A DNA stretch of 7,688 bases from Candidatus Agrococcus pullicola (GTDB lineage Bacteria > Actinomycetota > Actinomycetes > Actinomycetales > Microbacteriaceae), in assembly GCA_019115685.1 (NCBI GenBank), contig DXDC01000449.1:1-7688 (forward strand), in the 5' to 3' direction. Below are positions 1 to 5,479 of the stretch, in pieces. How positions within the stretch are numbered: the stretch's first letter is position 1; each line of letters begins with the position of its first letter. The translations under genes were made by a program, and so were the position numbers. Under the pieces are notes generated by a model. The model ran no database searches. It saw only the letters and a list, made by a program, of their open reading frames with translations, and was not told the origin of the DNA.

Positions 1-742
1 CGCGAACGATAGCTGCGACTCCTCCGACGGCGGCGAGCACCATGGCCAGGCGGCGAGCGAGAGACGCGGTCACGACCCGTGTCAGTGGGGTAGCTATCAG
101 GAGCCCGAAACCCACGCTGCAGGGAATTATCAGCAGAAGCAGGCCGAAGGGCAGTGATCCCGCTTCTCCCGGCTCGACCGATCCCATGACCAGCTTGGAC
201 ACGACGGAGGCTATGCCCATCGTCATGAACACCGGTTGCAGCGTTGCCGAGAACCCCACCTGCTCCCACCGAGACAGCCGCGAGTAGATGACCATGACGG
301 GAGCCGCGACACCCGAGGTGGTATTGAAGAAGCCGCCCAAAAACCCCGCGGTCACCGCAGCACCGGGAGACTTCCATTCGGGAATCCTGCGAGCGAAGGC
401 CGTGAGCAGCAGAGCGCTGACGACGAGGGCACCGAGCAGAATCGACAGCCAAGCCGTCGGCAGCGCCCCGACGAGCCAGGCTGCGGGCCATGCACCAATG
501 GCTGCGGCCGGTGCAATAAGAAGATACGCGCGCCAATTGATGAAACGCCACACTGCGAACATGATCAGCAAACCGGACATGACCGTCGTCACGTTGGTCA
601 TGAATACACCAAAGCCGGGCCCTAGCAGCAGCGCTAAGACCGGGGCCACGACTAAGCCGACACCGGTTCCGGAAAGCCGCTGCAGGATGGTTCCCGTGAG
701 CACGGTCGCGAGAATGATCACGGCGACAACGACAGTATCCAC
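1..742 (-). CDS. TauE/SafE-family sulfite exporter-like membrane permease (3' end beyond window)
   Basis: An unbroken frame runs from a GTG at 742 off the left edge, giving 247 codons. It is almost wholly hydrophobic, with about seven to eight membrane segments separated by short loops. Two related half-motifs are visible: LSGTGVGLVVAP near residues 23-34 and GGFFNTTSGVAAPV near 136-149. This internal glycine-rich duplication is typical of the TauE/SafE (DUF81) permeases, which are about 250 residues long, so only a few residues should be missing. Family members are linked to export of sulfite, sulfoacetate or other small organic anions; the substrate here cannot be told. The GTG at 742 is the first usable start in frame. 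It has no Shine-Dalgarno but sits 6 bases after a TACGCT box, suggesting a leaderless mRNA. The gene is transcribed divergently from the acyl-AMP ligase-like gene, with only 50 bases between them. Family call is firm; function is open. Confidence 0.88.
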   Translation of the reverse strand, partial: MDTVVVAVIILATVLTGTILQRLSGTGVGLVVAPVLALLLGPGFGVFMTNVTTVMSGLLIMFAVWRFINWRAYLLIAPAAAIGAWPAAWLVGALPTAWLSILLGALVVSALLLTAFARRIPEWKSPGAAVTAGFLGGFFNTTSGVAAPVMVIYSRLSRWEQVGFSATLQPVFMTMGIASVVSKLVMGSVEPGEAGSLPFGLLLLIIPCSVGFGLLIATPLTRVVTASLARRLAMVLAAVGGVAAIVR

Positions 743-754
743 GCGTTCAGCGTA
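740..754 (-). promoter_or_regulatory. Putative leaderless promoter of the TauE-like permease
   Basis: Read on the minus strand, TACGCT at 754-749 fits the actinobacterial -10 consensus TANNNT. Six bases later comes the GTG start at 742, about where transcription would begin, so the mRNA is probably leaderless. No clear -35 is visible (GGGCCC lies at that distance). This is inference from motif and spacing. Confidence 0.5.
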
Positions 755-779
755 ATGCCGCGTGTCCGGCCGGGCCCGG

Positions 780-795
780 TACGCTGTTCTCTGTG
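780..795 (+). promoter_or_regulatory. Putative leaderless promoter of the acyl-AMP ligase-like gene
   Basis: TACGCT at 780-785 is followed by 7 bases and then the GTG at 793. This is the mirror image of the promoter on the other strand, using the same hexamer. No convincing ribosome binding site precedes either the GTG or the in-frame ATG at 802, which agrees with a leaderless mRNA starting at the GTG. No -35 consensus is present. Confidence 0.5.
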
Positions 796-1938
796 CTTGA
801 GATGACCCTGCAGAGCTTCCGTCACTTCGCGTCGGCGCTTGGTCGACACGGTCTGTCCATCGCGACTCTCGCCGAGGCCTCCAGCAAGCGTTTCTCATCT
901 CGCACGGCGCTCGTGACGGTCAACCGTCGCTACACGTTCCACCAGTTGTGGCGAACCGCTGAGGCCGCCGCGGCCGGCCTGTATTTGCATGTGCTCGGAC
1001 GCAGGCCCCGCATGATCGTCATCGTGGGTGAGGGTGAGGACATGGTGATCGCGCTGCTGGCAGCGCACCGGCTCGGCCTTGACGTTATGCCGGTCGACCC
1101 TGGAGCCGATCCGCAAGTGCTGCGCCGTTCAGTTCCCGCCGACGCGCTGCTGGTGCACGAGCAGGACAAGCCCGACTGGCATCGAGGGCCCGCAGTATCC
1201 ACGGCACGGCTTTCGGAGCTGGCTGCGACCTCGGGATCGAGCCTTGGACGGACCAAGCGCCGCTCCAGGATCATTCTGCTTTCCAGCGGACGCTCCGGTG
1301 CGGCTCGTGCCCACGTCACGCGGCCCATCGGCTTCGGCGGCGTTGTGCAGCTCACTGCGCTGCATCGTCGGATTGGCATTAGCGAACGCGATCGTGTGCT
1401 GGCCTGCACTCCCCTGCAGCACGGACACGGCCTGCAACTCCTCGCCTCGTGTCTGCTCACCGGCGCGAAGCTCGTCTATGCACCGTCGAGCGACGCCTCG
1501 GAGCTCCTCGACCTGATGCTGAACGAACGGATCACCGTCGCCTCAGGGAAACCGTCCGAGTTCGAGCGCATGGCGTCGTTGCTCGAAGAGAGTCGCCGCC
1601 CCGCACCTCCGCTCCGTCGCATCGTCTGCAGTTCCGAGCCCCTTGAGCCGGAGCTCGTCGAGCGCATGAACAAGCTCTGGGGGCCCGTCATCATGAATTC
1701 GTACGGCATGACCGAGACCGGAACAGTAGCGCTCGCGACGCCCGAACAGGTGCTGCGTCATCCCGGCACCGTAGGAAAGCCGCTGCCGGGTGTTGAGATC
1801 GGCATCGTCGGTTCGCCGATATGGGCGAACGCGGAGGGTCGCATTTGGGTGCGTGGCGGAAATCGCACGGTCATAACGGGCGACTTCGGCCGCATCCGGC
1901 AGCGGCTCATTTATGTCGACGGCACGGAAGCTCGCTAG
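793..1938 (+). CDS. Truncated acyl-AMP ligase-like (AMP-binding, ANL superfamily) protein
   Basis: This 381-residue protein matches the large N-terminal domain of adenylate-forming enzymes (acyl-CoA synthetases, FadD-like ligases, NRPS A domains). An N-terminal part, RYTFHQLWRTAEAAAAGL (46-63), resembles the usual 'T(Y/F)xEL' opening. The P-loop equivalent, LLSSGRSGAARA (162-173), is degenerate: the family normally has (S/T)SGTTGxPKG, and the Thr pair, Pro and Lys are replaced. PLQHGHGLQ (207-215) sits at the A4 position. NSYGMTETG (302-310) is a good A5 motif and TGDFGRI (362-368) a good A7 motif. The protein stops at the hinge, after YVDGTEAR, so the roughly 100-residue C-terminal domain with the catalytic lysine is absent. 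Full-length relatives have 500-600 residues. Adenylation and especially thioester formation are therefore doubtful; it may act with a partner, bind acyl-AMP only, or be decaying. The start is taken as GTG 793, with ATG 802 as alternative. Its stop overlaps that of ftsY by 4 bases. Confidence 0.82.
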   Translation: MLEMTLQSFRHFASALGRHGLSIATLAEASSKRFSSRTALVTVNRRYTFHQLWRTAEAAAAGLYLHVLGRRPRMIVIVGEGEDMVIALLAAHRLGLDVMPVDPGADPQVLRRSVPADALLVHEQDKPDWHRGPAVSTARLSELAATSGSSLGRTKRRSRIILLSSGRSGAARAHVTRPIGFGGVVQLTALHRRIGISERDRVLACTPLQHGHGLQLLASCLLTGAKLVYAPSSDASELLDLMLNERITVASGKPSEFERMASLLEESRRPAPPLRRIVCSSEPLEPELVERMNKLWGPVIMNSYGMTETGTVALATPEQVLRHPGTVGKPLPGVEIGIVGSPIWANAEGRIWVRGGNRTVITGDFGRIRQRLIYVDGTEAR

Positions 1939-2804
1939 CCGACGAGCTGCTGGACGAACACATGCGGCGTAAAGCCCGTCATGTCGTTGATGCCTTCTCC
2001 CTGACCGATGAGTTTGATGGGAATCCCCGTGCGCTCCTGCACGGCGAGGATGAAACCGCCTTTCGCGCTGCCGTCCAGCTTCGTAATCACCAAGCCCGTC
2101 ACTCCGGCGTGCTGGATGAAGGCCTCTGCCTGGGAAACGCCGTTCTGACCCGTCGTGGCGTCGAGCACGAGCAGGACTTCGGATACCGGTGCCTGCTTTT
2201 CGACCACGCGGCGAATCTTGCCGAGCTCGTCCATGAGTCCGCCCTTGGTCTGCAGTCTCCCGGCGGTGTCGATGAGGCACATGGCAATGCCGCGTTCCTT
2301 GGCTGCGTCGACGGTTTGGAAGGCGACGGAAGCGGGATCCTGACCTTCGCGTTCCGGCCTGATGATATCGGCGCCGCCACGTTCCGCCCAGGTCGCGAGC
2401 TGTTCGACCGCTGCTGCACGGAATGTGTCCGCGGCTCCCACGATGACCGACTGGCCGTGCCCTGTCAGGAATTTCGCGAACTTTCCGATCGTGGTCGTCT
2501 TCCCGACGCCGTTGACCCCGACGACCAAGATAACGGCCGGGCGCTCTTTCAGATTGAGCGTCGGGTCATACTGGGCGAAACGCTCCTCGAGTCGTTCGCG
2601 GAGCATCCGCTGGAGATCCTTCGGATCCTCTGTGCGGTAGCGCTCGACATCAGCCCGGAGATCGTCGATGAGCGATTCGGTGATGTCGGGGCCGAAGTCC
2701 GCGGTGATGAGCGCGGTTTCCAGGTCGTCCCACGTGTCTTCCGTGATGGTTTCGCGAACGAACATTCCGCGCAGTGCGCCGGTGAGTGACCACTTTTGTG
2801 CCAT
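1935..2804 (-). CDS. ftsY: Signal recognition particle receptor FtsY (NG-domain GTPase)
   Basis: FtsY is the membrane-associated SRP receptor. It pairs with Ffh through a composite GTPase site and hands ribosomes to the SecYEG translocon. The 289 residues hold a helical N domain (about 10-85) and a complete G domain: P-loop GVNGVGKTT (96-104), the insertion-box DTFRAAA (126-132), DTAGR (179-183), TKLDG (241-245) and GQGEG (267-271), ending with the usual xFVxxLxG tail. There is almost no acidic A domain, so this is a minimal form. The short SLTGALRGMF stretch (6-15) before the N domain is probably the amphipathic membrane-contact helix. ATG 2804 is the only in-frame start before an upstream stop. 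It lacks a ribosome binding site but lies 6 bases after TACGAT, again suggesting a leaderless mRNA. It is divergent from terC and convergent with the acyl-AMP ligase-like gene. Confidence 0.97.
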   Translation of the reverse strand: MAQKWSLTGALRGMFVRETITEDTWDDLETALITADFGPDITESLIDDLRADVERYRTEDPKDLQRMLRERLEERFAQYDPTLNLKERPAVILVVGVNGVGKTTTIGKFAKFLTGHGQSVIVGAADTFRAAAVEQLATWAERGGADIIRPEREGQDPASVAFQTVDAAKERGIAMCLIDTAGRLQTKGGLMDELGKIRRVVEKQAPVSEVLLVLDATTGQNGVSQAEAFIQHAGVTGLVITKLDGSAKGGFILAVQERTGIPIKLIGQGEGINDMTGFTPHVFVQQLVG

Positions 2805-2816
2805 GGAACCATCGTA
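2802..2816 (-). promoter_or_regulatory. Putative leaderless promoter of ftsY
   Basis: On the minus strand TACGAT (2816-2811) matches TANNNT and is followed by GGTTCC and then the ATG at 2804. The spacing puts the transcription start on or next to the start codon, and no Shine-Dalgarno is present. A -35 match is not evident. The likely -35 zone (about 2834-2839) overlaps the region needed by the divergent terC promoter. Confidence 0.5.
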
Positions 2817-2844
2817 GGTGAGTGTTTTGCCCGCTGCGATCCGC

Positions 2845-2850
2845 TACACT
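2845..2850 (+). promoter_or_regulatory. Candidate -10 box for the terC riboswitch leader
   Basis: TACACT is a good TANNNT -10 box just 5' of the riboswitch core. It predicts a start near 2857, giving a leader of about 135 bases. If so, the longest P1 pairing arm (2848-2854) would not be transcribed and the shorter CGAC arm at 2859-2862 would close the aptamer. A promoter further upstream is therefore possible. No -35 is clear. Confidence 0.4.
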
Positions 2851-2965
2851 CGACTTCGCGACGGGGAGTATCCCATTCGCGACATTCGTCATCACGCACG
2901 GCGTCGAGGCCTGGCCGGATGTCGCGGCAAGCTTTGTCTTGCGGGAGAGACGGTCGAGTACCGTC
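2848..2965 (+). ncRNA. yybP-ykoY manganese riboswitch (5' leader of terC)
   Basis: The yybP-ykoY aptamer senses Mn2+ and commonly controls TerC/Alx and other manganese exporters. The hallmark GGGGAGTA is present exactly at 2863-2870. An 8-bp perfect helix follows, CGCGACAT (2878-2885) with ATGTCGCG (2919-2926). It encloses the conserved TCGTCA (2886-2891) on its 5' side and CCGG (2915-2918) on its 3' side, as in known members. Next come a hairpin GCAAG/CTTGC (2927-2931 with 2938-2942) and an AGAC (2948-2951) like the conserved second docking loop. A closing P1 helix can form between ACTCGAC (2848-2854), or CGAC (2859-2862), and GTCGAG (2953-2958). The 6-bp hairpin GACGGT/ACCGTC (2949-2954 with 2960-2965) would use the same 3' strand and probably forms the alternative state. 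No U-rich terminator follows, so control is more likely translational or Rho-linked. The match was made by eye. Confidence 0.86.
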
Positions 2966-2981
2966 AACCTCTCAACCCGTA

Positions 2982-2994
2982 AAGGACACCTGTG
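2982..2994 (+). promoter_or_regulatory. Ribosome binding site and GTG start of terC
   Basis: AAGGA at 2982-2986 lies 5 bases before the GTG at 2992 and fixes the terC start. It contrasts with the permease, ligase-like and ftsY genes in this window, which lack such a site, and fits a gene with a long structured leader. Confidence 0.75.
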
Positions 2995-4239
2995 GACTCA
3001 TACGTGATCTTCGAGATCGTCTCCATGACGCTTCTCGTCGGCATTCTGATTTTCGATCTTCTTCTCGTCGTCAAGCGACCGCACGTTCCATCCATGAAGG
3101 AGGCAACCGGCTGGGTCGTCTTCTACGTGTCTCTGGCATTGCTCTTCGCCGGTGTGCTGTTCGTCATGGGTGATACGGAACGGAGCTTCCAATTCATCAC
3201 GGGATGGGCGCTCGAGTACTCGCTCTCGATCGACAATCTGTTCGTCTTCATCATCATCCTGGCCAGATTCTCCGTTCCCCGAGAAATGCAGCAGCGCGTG
3301 CTGATGATCGGCATCCTGATCGCGATTGTGCTTCGCGGCATTTTCATCCTGGTGGGTGTCCAGCTGGTCGAGCGTCTCTCTTGGGTGTTCTACATCTTCG
3401 GCGCCTGGCTGATTTATACCGCTTGGAAGCAGGCGTTCGGAGGCGAGGATGACGGGGGCGAGAAAGACAATCTCTTCACCAGGATGCTCAGGAAGCGCAT
3501 CCGCATGACCGACGAGTGGCGCGGTGGCAAGATGCGCATCGAGTACGAGGGCCACCGATACTTCACACCGATGCTCATGGTGATCATCGCTCTGGGTACG
3601 ACAGACCTGTTGTTCGCGATTGACTCGATCCCGGCGATCTTCTCGGTAACGACGGATCCGTTCCTCGTCTTCGCGTGCAATATTTTCGCGCTCATGGGCC
3701 TGCGTCAGCTGTACTTCCTGCTGGGCGGTCTGCTCGACCGTCTCGTGTATCTCCACTACGGCATCGCGGCAATCCTCGGCTTCATCGGATTCAAGCTCGT
3801 CTTCCACGCCATGGAGGCGAATGATCTGTTCTTCCTCAACGGTGGTGAGCCCATCACGTGGGTGCCCCACATCGAAACCTGGCACTCGCTCGTGGTCATC
3901 CTGGCGGCCATGGTCGTCTCGGTCGTCGCTTCGCTGCTGAAAGCGCTCCGCGACCGCATGCGGGGTGAGCCCGCCGAACTGCCGGTCATCGGCGCTGTTG
4001 AGGCGGAACTCGATGAGTCGGGGCACTATCGACTGGTGACGGCGCGCGGAACGTCCTTTGCCCGGCCCCTGCAGCTCGACCGCACGGGCGATGGTGTCAA
4101 GATTGTCGATTCGGCAGGCAACATCGCCGACCCCGAGGAGTTCGACAGGGATCAGCTGTTGAACGCCTTGGATGCCGATCTCGATTCCGAGGGGAGCGAC
4201 GTGGTTCGCCGCGACCTCGACGAGACCGATCGAGCCTAG
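2992..4239 (+). CDS. TerC/Alx-family integral membrane protein, probable Mn2+ exporter
   Basis: This 415-residue membrane protein has about nine hydrophobic segments across residues 3-318. It carries both TerC signatures: EYSLSIDN (75-82, Asp81) and FAIDSIPAIFSVT (208-220, Asp211). The acidic residues in these paired motifs are thought to bind the metal. Between the two halves lies a charged cytoplasmic loop (about 150-188) of the kind seen in Alx-type members. TerC proteins were first named for tellurium resistance, but Alx-type members export manganese and help metallate exported proteins. The yybP-ykoY riboswitch directly upstream strongly favours Mn2+ efflux here. After the last membrane segment there is a hydrophilic, very acidic tail of roughly 95 residues (321-415), longer than the end of E. 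coli Alx (about 320 residues in all). The gene has its own leader and stands alone, divergent from ftsY and convergent with the methyltransferase. Confidence 0.95.
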   Translation: MDSYVIFEIVSMTLLVGILIFDLLLVVKRPHVPSMKEATGWVVFYVSLALLFAGVLFVMGDTERSFQFITGWALEYSLSIDNLFVFIIILARFSVPREMQQRVLMIGILIAIVLRGIFILVGVQLVERLSWVFYIFGAWLIYTAWKQAFGGEDDGGEKDNLFTRMLRKRIRMTDEWRGGKMRIEYEGHRYFTPMLMVIIALGTTDLLFAIDSIPAIFSVTTDPFLVFACNIFALMGLRQLYFLLGGLLDRLVYLHYGIAAILGFIGFKLVFHAMEANDLFFLNGGEPITWVPHIETWHSLVVILAAMVVSVVASLLKALRDRMRGEPAELPVIGAVEAELDESGHYRLVTARGTSFARPLQLDRTGDGVKIVDSAGNIADPEEFDRDQLLNALDADLDSEGSDVVRRDLDETDRA

Positions 4240-4248
4240 TTCTTCCGT

Positions 4249-4320
4249 CACACTTCTCGGTCTATGCATGGCGACACGCCGATATATCGCGTTCATTCCA
4301 CGTATGAGCCGAGAAGTGTG
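4249..4320. repeat. Perfect 12-bp inverted repeat between convergent genes; possible bidirectional terminator
   Basis: CACACTTCTCGG (4249-4260) and CCGAGAAGTGTG (4309-4320) are exact reverse complements separated by 48 bases. The spacer holds a small hairpin, GGCG-ACA-CGCC (4270-4280), and the palindrome CGATATATCG (4280-4289). Lying 9 bases after the terC stop and facing the end of the methyltransferase, it could stop transcription from both sides. It has no T-run and its loop is long, so it is not a classical intrinsic terminator. It could also be a binding dyad or part of a dispersed repeat. Confidence 0.5.
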
Positions 4321-4370
4321 CCAGCGAGGACGATGCCGAGACGAGGGTTCGGGTTGACCGAATCCGTCAT
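4293..4370 (-). CDS. Possible 25-codon ORF overlapping the methyltransferase stop (ATGA)
   Basis: The methyltransferase TGA (4369-4367) lies within ATGA, whose ATG (4370-4368) opens a 25-codon frame ending with TGA at 4295-4293. The product starts MTDSVNPNPRLG and continues with a short apolar stretch, IVLAGTLLG, then SYVE. Two thirds of its codons end in G or C, as in coding DNA here, and ATGA overlaps often mark translational coupling. Its 3' part contains one arm of the 12-bp inverted repeat. No homology is recognised. It may be a coupled small peptide, a gene remnant or chance. Confidence 0.25.
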   Translation of the reverse strand: MTDSVNPNPRLGIVLAGTLLGSYVE

Positions 4371-5470
4371 GCGCGCGTCGCAGTTACGGTGAAGAGCGGG
4401 TTTCTGGCGATCTGCCGTGTACGGCCGATGCGCTCCAGAATGGGTCGATAGCGAAGGTGGGAGTTCCAGACGCACCAGAGTTCGCCTCCCGGAGCGAGCG
4501 CGCGGCCGGCATCCTCGATCAGCCGCTCGGCCATCCCCGTGTGCACGGCGGCTCCCAGATGGAAGGGCGGGTTGAGCAGGATCAGCGGTGCGCTGCGATC
4601 CGGTATCCCCTCGAGGCCATCCGCTCGTCGCACAGCGACACGATCTTGCACGCCATTCTCCGCAGAGGAGAGTTTTGCGGATGCGACGGCCGCGCTCGAA
4701 ACGTCGGTTGCGAGAACCTGCACAGAGGGCCTTTGCTTCGCCAATACGACTGAGAGGATGCCGTTGCCGCAACCGAGGTCGATTGCGCTGGGAGCGTCGG
4801 GGAAGTCGTCAATCCTCTCGAGCAGCGTCGTCGCCCCCGGATCCAGCGCCGTGCCACCGAAAACTTCGCCGTGCGCAACCAGCGTGACGTCGAACCGTGC
4901 GTGATGCTGCCGTTTCGGCCACTGCACTGCCGCACCCCGTTTCGGCCCCTCCGCAACGAGCACCCTGGATTTTCGTCTTGCGCGTTGCGGTTCGACACTG
5001 TCGAAGTAGCGCAGTAGCACATCGTTCATGGCGTGCGTCATGTGCTTGACGCGCCCTCCGGCAACGAGGACGGTTTCGGGATGCGCACCGATGGCGACGG
5101 TCGCGGCCAGTTCATCGAGAGCATCGAGGCCCCGGGGCAGCTGCATGAGCACCGTGCGAGCATCCCGCACCGCTTCCAACGAGAGCGGCAGCTGGTCGAA
5201 TGACTCGCTATCGACGTCTAGCGAGACTGCATTGTTTCGCAGCGCCCGCTCGTGCACGATCGAATCCTGATGCGTGAGGACGTGATCAGCGCCTCCGCTC
5301 AGTGCACCGAGAGTCAGGGCGCCGTGCCTGTCACCGAGCACGGCCACCGTGCCGACGAGCAGCCTTCGCTCTGTCGCGAAGTCGAGAAGGTAGGTGTCGG
5401 TCGCGTCGTATGCGGCGAGATTCGCGGCCTCGATGTCCGGCGTACGGCGGAGCCTGTCGAAGTCGATCAT
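4367..5470 (-). CDS. RlmG/RsmC-type class I SAM-dependent rRNA guanine-N2 methyltransferase
   Basis: This 367-residue protein has the two-domain build of RlmG (23S m2G1835) and RsmC (16S m2G1207): a degenerate methyltransferase-like N-terminal half (about 1-175) and a catalytic C-terminal half. Visible signatures are AYDATDTYLL (20-29) and GDRHGALTL (46-54), both resembling RlmG, then VFGGTALDPG (203-212), SAM-binding motif I DLGCGNG (231-237), a motif II acidic residue in LATDVS (253-258), the catalytic NPPFH (300-304) characteristic of N2-guanine methyltransferases, and WNSHLRY (335-341) in place of the ANRHLDY-type segment. The length fits the family (E. coli RlmG 378, RsmC 343). From what I recall of E. 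coli RlmG it looks closer to RlmG than RsmC, but the rRNA target in actinobacteria should not be assumed, so no symbol is given. It starts 9 bases after the smc stop, with only a weak ribosome binding site, so cotranscription and coupling with smc are likely. Confidence 0.9.
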   Translation of the reverse strand: MIDFDRLRRTPDIEAANLAAYDATDTYLLDFATERRLLVGTVAVLGDRHGALTLGALSGGADHVLTHQDSIVHERALRNNAVSLDVDSESFDQLPLSLEAVRDARTVLMQLPRGLDALDELAATVAIGAHPETVLVAGGRVKHMTHAMNDVLLRYFDSVEPQRARRKSRVLVAEGPKRGAAVQWPKRQHHARFDVTLVAHGEVFGGTALDPGATTLLERIDDFPDAPSAIDLGCGNGILSVVLAKQRPSVQVLATDVSSAAVASAKLSSAENGVQDRVAVRRADGLEGIPDRSAPLILLNPPFHLGAAVHTGMAERLIEDAGRALAPGGELWCVWNSHLRYRPILERIGRTRQIARNPLFTVTATRA

Positions 5471-5479
5471 CCGCGGGGC

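Noticed and set aside
288..755. A 155-codon plus-strand frame over the permease
   Set aside because: Low-complexity Ala/Thr/Pro-rich product without a domain, while the minus strand encodes a coherent multi-span TauE-like permease.
1821..2789. A 322-codon open frame on the plus strand opposite ftsY
   Set aside because: It is antisense to all of the FtsY GTPase motifs and has no recognisable domain; it is a GC-rich shadow frame.
2998..4296. A 432-codon open frame on the minus strand opposite terC
   Set aside because: Its product is rich in Asp, Glu, Arg and His with no domain, as expected from the antisense of a hydrophobic-protein gene; terC on the other strand has clear motifs.
4249..4320. 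The inverted repeat as a small transposable element
   Set aside because: No target-site duplication is seen beside the arms (TTCCGT versus CCAGCG) and no transposase-like sequence is present.
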